Shown: positions 1 through 8,602, numbered from the stretch's first letter. The stretch: DNA of 64,000 nt from Alteribacillus bidgolensis (GCF_002886255.1 NZ_KZ614149.1:3162001-3226000), one strand, 5' to 3'. Notes: generated by a model from the letters alone, not told the origin. Translations and numbers: made by a program.

Positions 1-896
1 TTTTCATACAGATCCACCATATAAATATCAGGTTGATTCGTTTGCATAGTAAGATTATTAATACGGACACGTCCATTGTTCATAGCAGCTAAGGCCATAA
101 AATAGCTTGCTGTTGAGGCGTCCGCTTCTAATGCCATTTTTTTACCGGTATAACTCGACACCGGCACTTTCATATCTGTAAGCTCTTCATTATAATCGGC
201 TTCTACTCCGAAATCTTTCATAAGGTCGAGTGTTATTTTCACATAAGCATGCTGGACAATATAGTCAGGTATATTTATTCTAAGCGCTTGTTCTGCATAT
301 GTTCCGGCTAATAGCAACCCGCTTATAAATTGACTGGATACTTTACCTGATATGGTTACTTCTCCGCCTTTTAAGCCGTTTGCATGAATGTTCAGAGGAT
401 AGAAACCTTCTTTTTCCAAATACTCTACTTTGGCTCCAAGCGTTTCCAATGCTTCCATCAGCGGCTGTACAGGACGCTCACTCATACGCTTACTTGCTTC
501 TACCTTAAACGTACCTGCCTTTGAAGAAGCTAATGCTCCTGGCAGAAAACGAGCAATGGTACCTGCCGCCCCGATATAAAGGTCTGCCTGTTTTTCCGGC
601 CAATTTCCTCCGCATCCTTCAATCTTTACTGTATCTCCATTTACCTCAATCGTAATGCCGAGATTGCGAAGAGCCTCAATACACCAGTAAGAATCATCAC
701 TTCGTAAAATGCCGGACAGCTCAGACGTTCCTTTTGCTAAGGCTGCCATAATTAACGCACGATTAGTAAAACTTTTACTTCCAGGCACGGTAATATTGGT
801 GTTAACCGTTTCATCTTTTATAGGCGATATGTTTACACTTTTTACATCATTTAAAGCTGCCCACGGGGACCGAGCTTTTAAATCTGGCTTACTCAT
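1..896 (-). CDS. aroA: 3-phosphoshikimate 1-carboxyvinyltransferase (EPSP synthase), 3' end cut by window edge
   Basis: The enzyme condenses shikimate 3-phosphate with phosphoenolpyruvate in the shikimate pathway, in the cytoplasm. About 298 residues are visible from the start codon; the rest lies beyond the left edge. The N-terminal PGSKSFTNRALIMAALA stretch is the classical substrate-binding start of the family, and GAAGTIARFLPG is the variant of the GNAGT-R loop that binds phosphoenolpyruvate. SERPVQPLMEAL and SSQFISGLLLA are further family blocks. The ATG at 896 follows a good AAGGAAGG ribosome site eight bases away. The frame is open throughout. No other aro gene is visible, so its operon partners, if any, lie to the left. 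Confidence 0.93.
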   Translation of the reverse strand, partial: MSKPDLKARSPWAALNDVKSVNISPIKDETVNTNITVPGSKSFTNRALIMAALAKGTSELSGILRSDDSYWCIEALRNLGITIEVNGDTVKIEGCGGNWPEKQADLYIGAAGTIARFLPGALASSKAGTFKVEASKRMSERPVQPLMEALETLGAKVEYLEKEGFYPLNIHANGLKGGEVTISGKVSSQFISGLLLAGTYAEQALRINIPDYIVQHAYVKITLDLMKDFGVEADYNEELTDMKVPVSSYTGKKMALEADASTASYFMALAAMNNGRVRINNLTMQTNQPDIYMVDLYE

Positions 897-1012
897 CCAA
901 TCTTCCTTCCTTTGTCTATATAATATTATGTACTATGTAATGAGCTATTTGTATTGTTACCATTACACCACCTTGTTCATCAATAATCAAGTGTTAATCG
1001 TTTAAAGAAATG

Positions 1013-1105
1013 TTAGAAAAACTTGACTTGCCGCCAAATTCAAATGGCGAAAACATAGTTTTACTTATACTATTAACAATTATAAACTTTCCTGAAGTAC
1101 AAAAA
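1013..1105 (+). repeat. Dispersed repeat R1, copy a (full length)
   Basis: It begins TTAGAAAAACTTGACTTGCC and ends near CCTGAAGTACAAAAAA. It aligns with copies at 8964, 10574, 17703, 20926, 27743 and 56435, and with right-half copies at 3083 and 28937. The left half holds a short inverted repeat around CCGCC...GGCG. It lies upstream of aroA, between that gene and the PHP pseudogene. Confidence 0.75.
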
Positions 1106-1133
1106 AGCCCTTCCTTTAATGATTGAAGGAAGA
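1104..1133 (-). terminator. Terminator downstream of the PHP pseudogene
   Basis: AGCTCTTCCTT and AAGGAAGGGCT form a stem on the minus strand, followed by a T-run (TTTTTT). It sits just after the stop codon of the broken PHP gene and abuts repeat R1 copy a. Confidence 0.7.
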
Positions 1134-1152
1134 GCTATAAAAACTATACTAT

Positions 1153-1835
1153 CTATAGATTTATCTCTCTTTTAGATGACTCATCTGTCCGTTTCATTAA
1201 ATGAACTGCACTTTCTTTGCCCGGGCTTTTGCAGCCAAGCGGATATTCTTGCGACGGACCATACATACCATGAAAATCAGAACCTCCTGTTTGAATGAGG
1301 TTATATTGCGCTGCATATTGTTTAGCTAATTCTTCGGTTTCTTTATTATGCAAAGGATGGAAAACTTCGATTCCTTCTAATCCTTCTTCTGCCCACTCTG
1401 AAATGGCTTCAAAATTATCGAATTGTCCTGGATGAGCATCCCCTGCTGTACGTATCTTTCGAATAGCTTCAACAGTATCCAAATACTCGATTGACATGTG
1501 AGCAATTCCTGCCTCTCCGTCCTTTCCGTCAGCAGAAAATAATGTTTTATACAACGGACTGTAAATCTCATCCGTATAAGGGCGTGCATAATGTGCTGTT
1601 TATAAACAGCTGTGGACCCTTCGGCGTATGACAGCACGTCTTTCCCAGGTAATATCATAACCAGCTTTTGTAATGCTGTTCACCTTTTTATACGAGGCTT
1701 GATGACGTTTTTGCAGCATCGGCTTACAGAATGTTGTAAGCTCAGCGTTTCCTTGATTCACATAATAACCTAATATATGAGCTCTTCTATTGCATTTAAA
1801 ATCAAAAGCCGATTCAATGCCAGGAATAATCGCTT
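1153..1835 (-). pseudogene. PHP-domain phosphoesterase (TrpH/YciV-like), frameshifted and lacking its N-terminus
   Basis: The longest intact piece (about 1153-1554) contains AHPGQF, GIEVFHP and GGSDFHG, the metal-binding C-terminal motifs of PHP phosphoesterases. Upstream sequence in other frames continues the same protein: IIPGIESAFDFK, HILGYYV, then GYDITWE, then YAEGSTAVYKQHIMHAL. At least two frame changes (around 1570 and 1640) join these pieces. The N-terminal H-x-H metal motif expected before IIPGIE is not recognisable; 1836-1930 is too degraded to read. Such proteins hydrolyse nucleoside phosphates or short oligonucleotides, but this copy cannot give a working enzyme as written. A terminator follows it. 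Confidence 0.75.
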
Positions 1836-1977
1836 AATTCAGAAGCTTTTTTCGTTTTTTCGGTTAGCCTCTCTTGGTGACCATTCTTCCTTCCTGCTTT
1901 GGCCCCAAGAAATTCCCTTGATGACCAGTTTCCTTTAATCCTCTTCTAATACCGCCAATCCCGCAGTGAGGCAGAAA

Positions 1978-2011
1978 GAAGGGGCTGCCCTCAGTTTTTG
2001 AGACACCCCCT
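1978..2011 (-). terminator. Terminator of the P-loop kinase-like gene
   Basis: On the minus strand an AAGGGG...CTCA arm pairs with TGAG...CCCCTT around a short A-rich loop, directly after the stop codon at 2012. The stem has a few mismatches and is followed by TTCTTTC. Confidence 0.6.
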
Positions 2012-2605
2012 TTATTTCATATGCTTTACGATATTATTTTGGATATACTGAAATTGTTTTCTGTTATATCTATTCCAAGGTGCAGCTGGAAGGTGTTTGA
2101 TGATTCTCCTTGCCGTCTCTCTTTCGTTTCTTGCCGGTAATTCGCAAGCTCCCAGCCCTTCATAAAAGTTTTTTTGAAAGCTGAAATAAGAATGGTCTCT
2201 TTCCACTTCTCCTTTTCTTTGAGAGAAGTCTTTAATAGTTCGTTTTCGAATCGTACTCTCCCCAGCCATGAGGTAGTAATATCGGTCTGGAAATCCTATT
2301 TGTTCGTCCATAAACGCATGCAGAAATGTATTTGAAATGCTCTGAAGCGTGAAGGAATCATGGATATTATTAATGACAGGCTTAAAGATATCGCCATCAA
2401 GAACAATAAGAGCATATTTCTCTGTCTTTTTTAATGCTGACTGCCACCTTCTCATTTGGTGATCACATTCTTCAAACCAATTTTCCCCTGATGACTCAGG
2501 GTAATCACGAGAAACCACATAAGCCCCATATCTATCCTGCAGTTCAAGACAAACGGCTGTTTTCCCTACTGCTCTTAGTCCTTCTATGCAAATGATCGGC
2601 ATCAT
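2012..2605 (-). CDS. P-loop kinase-like protein, specific function unknown
   Basis: About 197 residues. The N-terminus IICIEGLRAVGKTAVCLEL is a Walker A motif (GLRAVGKT), and LIVLDGDIFKP near residue 87 looks like a Walker B or substrate-binding strand. Basic residues in RKRTIKDFSQRKGEVERD could form a lid as in small-molecule kinases. This fits the deoxynucleoside kinase, thymidylate kinase or antibiotic phosphotransferase group, but no specific family is recognised. The ribosome site AGGAG lies one base before the first ATG (2611), too close for use, so the ATG at 2605 or 2602 is the likelier start. It stands alone between degraded sequences, with its own terminator. Confidence 0.65.
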   Translation of the reverse strand: MMPIICIEGLRAVGKTAVCLELQDRYGAYVVSRDYPESSGENWFEECDHQMRRWQSALKKTEKYALIVLDGDIFKPVINNIHDSFTLQSISNTFLHAFMDEQIGFPDRYYYLMAGESTIRKRTIKDFSQRKGEVERDHSYFSFQKNFYEGLGACELPARNERETARRIIKHLPAAPWNRYNRKQFQYIQNNIVKHMK

Positions 2606-2911
2606 AACCATCTCCTGTTTTCATAGATGGCAAATATCCCTTTTCTATATGTATTTTCGCTGCAAACAAGCCATTTCCCTTTTTCCATTTTCTTGAAAAA
2701 TTTGATAACCTGCATAATGAAAAATTCAAACAACTCTAAATGGGAAAATAGAGAGTGTTTGGTTTTTCTTTATATTATTTCCGTTATTGCCTGCAAGGCC
2801 GACTTAAGCTGATACTTAAGGATGGAATATTTTATATATTAATATAATAACGAGGTGCGCTTCCTTTCATTACCTTTATTTCATAAACTGTTACTGCTTT
2901 CTCTTCTTCTG

Positions 2912-3083
2912 TTAACCAAACAGAACAGCATCAATGGAGAACACTCCTGCTCCAGTTAATGCAACGCCAATTCCCACAATAGCGAGCATCAAATTATATT
3001 CATATCCGCTTTGTGCTGCCCAGAACCTATTTGGTCCACGATTAAAAAACCTGCTATAGGTATAAAGAGTCCAATTGGCGAAT
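2912..3083 (-). pseudogene. C-terminal remnant of a DoxX-family membrane protein
   Basis: Minus-strand translation reads RGPNRFWAAQSGYEYNLML and then AIVGIGVALTGAGVF, ending SIDAVLFG and a stop. This is the usual C-terminus of small DoxX membrane proteins, with a strand of small residues and a final Gly-x-x-Ser-Asp segment. No start codon or first half remains: upstream the sequence turns directly into repeat R1 copy b. Only about 57 codons survive. A separate intact DoxX-like gene is at 47597. Confidence 0.6.
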
Positions 3084-3139
3084 AGTTTTTCTAATACTTT
3101 ATTCCTTTAGCAAAATTAAAGTCCTAAAGTACAAAAAAA
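3083..3139 (+). repeat. Dispersed repeat R1, copy b (right half only)
   Basis: The segment TACTTTATTCCTTTAGCAAA followed by ATTAAAGTCCTAAAGTAC matches the right half of the full copies at 10574 and 8964. It begins where the DoxX remnant breaks off. Confidence 0.55.
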
Positions 3140-3220
3140 GAAACACGCATTGTTTGACAGTTTCTTCCCCTCTTTCTTCCTTCATTCTGCCATTCTAAAA
3201 AGCTTGGAAAAAATTAAGGG

Positions 3221-3249
3221 TGTTTAAAGAACAAGCGTTCGCATATAAT
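3221..3249 (+). promoter_or_regulatory. LexA (DinR) box within the promoter of the YolD-like gene
   Basis: GAACAAGCGTTC at 3229-3240 matches the Bacillus LexA/DinR core GAAC-N4-GTTC exactly. It ends three bases before a consensus -10 hexamer TATAAT (3244-3249). A weak -35 (TGTTTA, 3221-3226) is 17 bases upstream, so the operator fills the spacer and a bound repressor would block the polymerase. Confidence 0.75.
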
Positions 3250-3269
3250 AGGATCAGGAGGGATGGCCC

Positions 3270-3614
3270 ATGAAAGGAAATAAATTAACACCAGGATCAA
3301 ACCTGCGCTGGGAATCCTCACGAATGATCCTGCCGGAACACCGTGAACAATGGCTTCACCATCAAAAACAGCAGACAAAACAAAAAAAGCCAGAGCTTGA
3401 CCCTCAGCACTGGGAGGAGTTGGAATGGCTTCTAGGTGATGCGATGCGAAATGATGACCCTCTTTGTTTTACGTACTGGCGGGACGGCTTTTTCTTCGAA
3501 ATCATTGGGAAATGCCACTACATTAATCACGTACAAAAACAGTTTCATTTAGTGACAGATGATGGGATCGAATACTTGCGCTTTGAAGAGCTGGCCGATA
3601 TCACCTATGCCTAA
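3270..3614 (+). CDS. YolD-like family protein, probably SOS-induced
   Basis: A 114-residue cytoplasmic protein. RMILPEHREQW near residue 18 and the following block with YWRDG, IGKCHYIN, FHLVTDDG and I-x-YLRFEELADI fit the YolD-like family, whose members are encoded next to UvrX-type Y-family polymerases in Bacillus. The start has AGGAGG eight bases upstream. The exact LexA box in the promoter agrees with the SOS link of the family. No polymerase gene lies beside it, so here it is an orphan. Its molecular role is not established. A terminator follows directly. Confidence 0.8.
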   Translation: MKGNKLTPGSNLRWESSRMILPEHREQWLHHQKQQTKQKKPELDPQHWEELEWLLGDAMRNDDPLCFTYWRDGFFFEIIGKCHYINHVQKQFHLVTDDGIEYLRFEELADITYA

Positions 3615-3619
3615 CCAAA

Positions 3620-3652
3620 GGGCGCTCAGCCAAAGGCCTGCGCCCTCTTTTC
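3620..3652 (+). terminator. Terminator of the YolD-like gene
   Basis: GGGCGC and GCGCCC form a six-pair GC stem five bases after the stop codon, followed by TCTTTTCT. Confidence 0.8.
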
Positions 3653-3688
3653 TCATCTAGTTCGTTCAACTCTTTCTTATATGGAAAA

Positions 3689-3995
3689 AATTGTTATAAT
3701 TACAAGTGGATTATGAGCAAGTTCCACTCTGTAATTAAAACGCTCAGCCCGGTAGATCGACCTGGAGAATTCTACCGGACGGTCATCGAGCCCAGAACTA
3801 AGGCGAGTAATACATACTAACTCCTCCGCGTACTCCTAAAATATTCAGCCTCTTTCGATGTAGAGTTAATAGCTGTAACCCAACCTGTCGCGTTCTTAAG
3901 CCGGATCTCCATCTGCTGTGCGTACACTTTCAAATAGAAAAAACTAAACACTTAACAAATGCCCCCCGACAGAGGGTACACTGTTGGCGGGCATT
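3689..3995 (+). ncRNA. Candidate structured non-coding RNA, unknown class
   Basis: No convincing gene is found in 3653-3998. An extended -10 promoter (TGTTATAAT, 3692-3700) is followed by several inverted repeats: GTGGA/TCCAC, TGAGC/GCTCA (3714-3718 with 3742-3746) and an eight-pair stem CCGGTAGA/TCTACCGG (3749-3756 with 3771-3778). Transcription could stop at the hairpin 3958-3995. I do not recognise the RNA as RNase P, SRP, tmRNA, 6S or a known riboswitch. No good -35 was seen. A decayed coding remnant is possible, since a short stop-free stretch exists on the other strand near 3820-3920. Confidence 0.3.
3958..3995. terminator. Hairpin terminator between candidate RNA and TraR/DksA-type gene
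   Basis: AATGCCC...GACAG pairs with CTGTTGGCGGGCATT over about 14 positions with one mismatch and a wobble. It lies three bases past the stop codon of the minus-strand gene. T-rich sequence follows on both strands, so it may serve both. Confidence 0.65.
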
Positions 3996-3998
3996 CAT

Positions 3999-4679
3999 TT
4001 ATCTTCGTAAAAAGTAATGTGAAAAATCGACGTCATTATCAAAATCAATTAGGTTCCCTTCACTATCTGTCATGCTGAACCCGAAAGCTACATCTTCGTC
4101 GACATTTTCGTTTTCAGCATCTCCAAACATTCCTTCATATTCAAGTGAAGGGTCATAAGTGTCCTGCGGGGTGTCTGCTGTTCCATAGGCTGCAGTCAAT
4201 TCCCAGCTTTCTTCTGCGTCAAACCGATCATTTTCTACGTCCTCTTTTGTTGTGTCTGTAAATCCTCCCTTACCAGGGATCAACCTTTCTTCTTCTACTG
4301 GACGATCAAATGGATCAGGTTCTTGATATGAATGCTGGATGCACTGAAGAGCGGTTGGTTCAGATTCAAGACGTTCAAGTGGAATATCCTCCCCGCACTT
4401 CTCACACTTTCCATACGTTCCATCCTCTATTGCCTGCAATGCTTTTTGAATTCGTTTTTGTTCCCGGCCGGAATGCTGCTGCAATGCCATATCTTTTTCT
4501 CTCTCGTACAATTCCGTTCCGTTATCGGCTGGATGGTTGTCATAATTAGACAATTCACCGATTGTTTCTCTTGCAAATTCCTCATCTAAACCAAAATGGT
4601 CTTTATTGTTTTGCTGCACTTTTTGTAATCGAGACGTCAGCTTGCTTTTCATTTCGGCAAAAAATTCGTTCGTCTTCAC
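3999..4679 (-). CDS. TraR/DksA-type zinc finger protein (YteA family)
   Basis: A 226-residue cytoplasmic protein. Residues 1-80 are helical and charged, as in the coiled-coil part of DksA-like proteins. Near residue 92 YGKCEKCGEDIPLERLESEP starts the TraR/DksA zinc finger; its second half reads ALQCIQHS, so the fourth ligand would be histidine rather than cysteine, as in YteA-type proteins. The C-terminal 90 residues are very acidic and end FDNDVDFSHYFLRR. In Bacillus, YteA/YocK proteins are stress and sporulation associated but poorly defined. The start is GTG, with AAAGGAGG nine bases upstream. Single-gene unit with its own terminator. Confidence 0.85.
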   Translation of the reverse strand: MKTNEFFAEMKSKLTSRLQKVQQNNKDHFGLDEEFARETIGELSNYDNHPADNGTELYEREKDMALQQHSGREQKRIQKALQAIEDGTYGKCEKCGEDIPLERLESEPTALQCIQHSYQEPDPFDRPVEEERLIPGKGGFTDTTKEDVENDRFDAEESWELTAAYGTADTPQDTYDPSLEYEGMFGDAENENVDEDVAFGFSMTDSEGNLIDFDNDVDFSHYFLRR

Positions 4680-4865
4680 CTTTTAGGTTCCTCCTTTCTC
4701 TCCCTCTTTACGTAGTATGCTGCAAAGTGCAGAGCGGTTTTCAGCACATTTTTTGGTAATAAGAAAAGCACAAACCGTGCAAACACTTTTGGATATGTTT
4801 CTTTTATCAATCCTTATTAATAATTTGTACAAAAAAGCAAAACCTTAAAAGGTGGAGGTGAAAAA

Positions 4866-5980
4866 ATGACTACGTACGATTGTGTTATAGTTGGCGGTGG
4901 TTTAGCGGGACTAACAACAGGCCTTGAATTGGCGGTAGCAGGAAATAAGGTGGCCTTATTTGACGTGGAGTCTTTTTGTTGGAGGACGGACAGAATAATG
5001 GGATGAAAACGGTATGCATGTTGAATCCGGGTTCCACCGTTATATTGGGTACTACATTCACCTGCCCCAGGCCCTTTAAAAATGCTGAAATCAATTACGG
5101 TAACGCCCCTTATTTGGAATAAAGGATTACTATCTTCATTCAGCCGAACTTGATCAATGGACCGTGCGCGCTAAAAAACATCATCTTAGTGAAACGGCCC
5201 ATTTTACTGTATTATCATTCAGCACAGGAGTTTTTTTCCTTCCGCCAGAACGTTGTTCTGCTTATAATTTTTTTGGTCTATTTGATGCAGACCTGCCCCC
5301 GTCTTTATAAAAAGCGGATGCAAGCGCTCGGCGGTGAAGTTTATACAAATTTAAAGGAAGAATCTTTACTCGTTTCAGTAAATGGACGTAATGTCTATGG
5401 TGTTCAAACAGCCGATGGAAAAGAGTGGCATGCTAATCATACTATGCTTGCTGTCTTTCTTCATGCTGCCAAAAAATTGCTGAAATCCTCTTTTCCCAGC
5501 CATGAAAGCTTCCAATCCATGTTTGCATTGCCAACCATGGATGCTGTCACCTTTCAAATTGACATGAAAACACCGCTCATGGAAAAAGATATCACAACGT
5601 TTGGTCCTGGCACCTGTTTAGCGAGTTTTACAGAACAATCACGAACAACTTTTCAACAGGCAAAGGGAAGACTGTCTATCATTATGACGCCGTCTGAGCG
5701 TTTTACTGCTTTGTCGGAAAACGAAATTCTTGACATCGTTCTTCAAATAAGGCTTCCATTAGATAAAGAAAATGTCGTAAAGTATCGTAAAATCGTTCAC
5801 TTTCATGATTTTTATCATTTGGGTCCCGGACATCACATTATGAGACCTTCGCAAAAAACACCGATTCGAGGACTAACTCTTGCGTGATTACACGATGCAG
5901 CCTTTTTTGCAACAATGGAAGGGACTGTTTATTCAGGGAAAGCTGCGGCAGAACTCGTTCTTCACGAAGGCCAATCATAA
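4866..5980 (+). pseudogene. FAD-dependent (amine oxidase / phytoene dehydrogenase-like) oxidoreductase, heavily frameshifted
   Basis: The N-terminus MTTYDCVIVGGGLAGLTTG is a dinucleotide-binding fold (GGGLAGL) after a strong ribosome site. The frame breaks near 4975, where the next piece NGMHVESGFHRYIGYY appears in another frame, and breaks several more times before the long piece 5290-5887 (KKRMQALGGEVYT onwards). The C-terminal FAD-contact segment is split by a further shift near 5885: GLTLA in one frame, then DYTMQPFFATMEGTVYSG and KAAAELVLHEG in another. Intact relatives act on carotenoid or squalene-like substrates, but the substrate cannot be told here. As written it is non-functional. 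It converges with doeA, with eight bases between. Confidence 0.8.
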
Positions 5981-5987
5981 TTTCGTA

Positions 5988-7163
5988 TTACGTCTCCTCT
6001 ATTTGGGGGTACTTGCTAAGAGTTTCACATCCGTTTTTTGTCACAACAAAACTCTCACTAATTTCCACGCCCATTTCTTCAAGCCAAATGCCTGGTATTA
6101 AATGAAATGCCATGTTCGGACGAAGAACTGTTTTATCTCCTGGGCGCAGCGAAGCTGTGTGTTCTCCCCAGTCAGGCGGATAATTGATCCCGATTGAATA
6201 ACCAATGCGAGAGTCTTTACAAAATCCATACCTGGCGATGACACTTTGCCACTTTTGTTCTACTTCTTCACAAGTAACACCAGGTTTAATATAATCAAGG
6301 ACCGTTTCCACACCTTCAATCACAGCAGCCGATAACCGCTTGAATTCAGGCTCAGGTTTACCTGCGGTTACTGTGCGGGCTAAAGGAGCGTGATACCTGC
6401 TGCAGCAGCCGGCCAATTCAATGATAAGCGGATCCCCCGCTTTAATTTTTTCATCTGTCCATGTTACATGAGGAGCATAGGTAAGTGCTCCAGCTGGTAT
6501 CAACGGTACAATCGACGGATAATCTCCTCCGAATTGATCTGTTCCTCGTATCTGAGCTTGTGAAACAGCTGCTGCTACATCACAAACCCTCGCACCCTCT
6601 TTCACAGCGTTTACCCCGGCCTCCATTGCAAGCGCCGCAATTTGTCCAGCCTTTTTCATATACCCTATTTCATTTTTAGATTTTATTAAACGGATTTCAT
6701 TTACAAGTAAATTCGCATCAATAAATGTTATTCCTTTACACCCGGATTCTAAGCGTTCCAAAGCGCGAGGAGAAAAATAGTAAGCCTCCATCTCTACTCC
6801 AGCCCTTTTGACATTCTTTTTATGCTGAGTTAACCAAGCTGCTAGCACTTCCATTGGGTGTTTCGTAGTGGAATGTACATATTCATCACTATAGGAAAGC
6901 AGCCGGCACGGTGACAGCCAAGAAGTTGCCCGTGCCCCATTTACATCTTGGGCTCTGCCAAACCAATACGGTTCTTCATCCTCTAGAAAAATAATAACCA
7001 TCTGGGGAACATAAAAGGACCAGCCATCATACCCGGTAAGATAATTCATATTTGCGGGGTCACTTAAAAAAAGAACGTCTATTCCGTTTTCGGCCATCTT
7101 ATCTTTTACCTTTTTTAGTCTGCCCGCATACTCTTCTTTCGGAAACACCGTCAATGACCGCAT
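5988..7163 (-). CDS. doeA: Ectoine hydrolase (M24 peptidase-like, DoeA/EutD)
   Basis: DoeA opens the ring of ectoine to N-acetyl-diaminobutyrate isomers, the first step of ectoine use as carbon and nitrogen source. The 391-residue protein has the creatinase N-domain with NYLTGYDGWSFYVPQMV, a motif I associate with ectoine hydrolases, followed by a pita-bread M24 domain. Several metal ligands of true aminopeptidases are replaced (IIELAGCCSRYHAPLAR), which also fits DoeA rather than Xaa-Pro peptidase. The ATG at 7163 has AAAGGAGG eight bases before it; a longer in-frame start at 7199 lacks one. It is divergent from the EutB-like gene. A prolidase-like peptidase is the main alternative. Confidence 0.82.
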   Translation of the reverse strand: MRSLTVFPKEEYAGRLKKVKDKMAENGIDVLFLSDPANMNYLTGYDGWSFYVPQMVIIFLEDEEPYWFGRAQDVNGARATSWLSPCRLLSYSDEYVHSTTKHPMEVLAAWLTQHKKNVKRAGVEMEAYYFSPRALERLESGCKGITFIDANLLVNEIRLIKSKNEIGYMKKAGQIAALAMEAGVNAVKEGARVCDVAAAVSQAQIRGTDQFGGDYPSIVPLIPAGALTYAPHVTWTDEKIKAGDPLIIELAGCCSRYHAPLARTVTAGKPEPEFKRLSAAVIEGVETVLDYIKPGVTCEEVEQKWQSVIARYGFCKDSRIGYSIGINYPPDWGEHTASLRPGDKTVLRPNMAFHLIPGIWLEEMGVEISESFVVTKNGCETLSKYPQIEET

Positions 7164-7396
7164 AGTTCGAGCCTCCTTTATAATTATCTTACCTGGCAAG
7201 GCTGCTTGCGTTTTTTGTCCCTGACAAAAAGCTTTACGAATTAATTGGTAAACAGTTTAGCATGTTTGATAATATTATTCGGAAAATAGCATAGCGCCGC
7301 CACTGCCATCGCCTTTCAAAAGTAACAATTTTTTTACAAGGCGGAAAACTAGATTTTTCTAACAATAAAATGGATCGGCGTGCGTACAAATAATGG

Positions 7397-7425
7397 TAGA
7401 CAATGGTTTTTTATCAATTTATTCT
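7397..7425 (+). promoter_or_regulatory. Probable promoter of eutB; intergenic 7164-7498
   Basis: TAGACA (7397-7402) and TATTCT (7420-7425) are separated by 17 bases, a reasonable SigA-type pair about 75 bases before the eutB start. The rest of the divergent 335-base spacer is AT-rich. It holds an imperfect inverted repeat around ACTAGAT near 7350 that could bind a regulator. No clear promoter for doeA was found. Confidence 0.4.
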
Positions 7426-7498
7426 AACCATGAAGGAGTTCATAACCAGAAATTTTAACTTTTTATTGGGAAGCTGAAGACAGCAAGGAGGGGAAACC

Positions 7499-8476
7499 AT
7501 GAAACAAATAACCGTGAAAGACATTTGGAAAGCCAAAAAAAGAATACGAACAACTGTCCAGCCTACACCGCTGATTTATTCAAAAACCCTTTCTCAACAA
7601 ACGGGAGTACCTGTTTATTTAAAACTTGAGCAGCTGCAGCCTACAGGTTCTTTTAAACTTCGCGGAGCTTCCAATATGATCGCTTCTCTTACAAAAGATG
7701 AACAGCAAAATGGAGTTGTTACTTTTTCCACGGGAAATCACGGATTTGCGGTTGCCTATGCTGCTATTAATATGGGAATTAAGGCCGTAGTATGTGTTTC
7801 AAAAAATGTACCTCGGGAGAAAATAAACGCTTTACAGGAAAGTGGAGCTGAACTTCACATTGAAGGAGAAAGTCAAGACGAAGCGGCAGATGTGTGTTTG
7901 CGTCTTCAAGAAGAGAAAGGATTCACTCTTATCCCTCCATTTGACCACCCCGACATCATTACCGGTCAGGGAACAATTGGATTAGAAATACTCGAAGACC
8001 TTCCTGAAGTAGAGACCGTGTTAAGCGGATTATCAGGGGGCGGATTGCTATCAGGAATTGGTCTTGCCTTAAAAGAAACAGATCCTTCCATCCAAGTAAT
8101 AGGCTTGTCTGTAGAAAAAGGCGCTGCTATGGACGACAGTATTAAAGCTGGAAAACCAGTCGCTGTTCCTGAGCACCCAACTTATGCAGACAGCTTGCTC
8201 GGAGGGATAGGAATGCAAAATCGGTATACCCTTCCAATGATCTCTCGTTACATTGATCAGCGTTTTCGTCTAACAGAAGAGGAAATTGCACGTGGAATGG
8301 CGTTTTTATATGAACATCATCGTTTTATCGTAGAAGGTGCAGCAGCAGTAGGAGCCGCAGCGTTACTTGAGAAACATATAAAGCCTAAGGGGCCGGCAGT
8401 GGTAGTTGTAACCGGGAATAGTATTGGTGCTTCTTCCCACTATAAAGCCGTTAAACCGTACTTGAAAGGCAGTTAG
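7499..8476 (+). CDS. eutB: PLP-dependent threonine dehydratase-like enzyme, probably hydroxyectoine dehydratase EutB
   Basis: A 325-residue fold type II PLP enzyme. The lysine motif is PTGSFKLRGASNM (PLP lysine near residue 53), the phosphate-binding glycine loop is SGLSGGGLLSGIG near residue 177, and the C-terminus has VVVVTGNS. It is shorter than biosynthetic IlvA because it lacks the regulatory domain. EutB-type enzymes act in hydroxyectoine breakdown, and the divergent ectoine hydrolase makes that the best reading. By sequence alone a catabolic threonine/serine dehydratase or serine racemase remains possible. Strong ribosome site AAGGAGGGG before the ATG. The rest of the pathway (transporter, EutC, aminotransferase) is not in the window. 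Confidence 0.78.
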   Translation: MKQITVKDIWKAKKRIRTTVQPTPLIYSKTLSQQTGVPVYLKLEQLQPTGSFKLRGASNMIASLTKDEQQNGVVTFSTGNHGFAVAYAAINMGIKAVVCVSKNVPREKINALQESGAELHIEGESQDEAADVCLRLQEEKGFTLIPPFDHPDIITGQGTIGLEILEDLPEVETVLSGLSGGGLLSGIGLALKETDPSIQVIGLSVEKGAAMDDSIKAGKPVAVPEHPTYADSLLGGIGMQNRYTLPMISRYIDQRFRLTEEEIARGMAFLYEHHRFIVEGAAAVGAAALLEKHIKPKGPAVVVVTGNSIGASSHYKAVKPYLKGS

Positions 8477-8602
8477 AAAAGACTCATTTTTTATTAAAAA
8501 ACGTTACACCTATTGTATTAGTTTTGTTGGATTGACAGGGGTTTCAAGGTATGAAACATGCGAGAAGAGTGGTTAGTACAGCCAAGCGGCGAATGAGTCT
8601 CA

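Noticed and set aside
709..1005. 98-codon plus-strand frame at the aroA start
   Set aside because: It overlaps the well-supported aroA gene on the other strand and has no family features.
3820..3920. Stop-free minus-strand stretch (MEIRLKNATGWVTAINSTSK and onward)
   Set aside because: Only about 31 codons, no ribosome site, and it lies inside the candidate RNA region; kept only as an alternative explanation.
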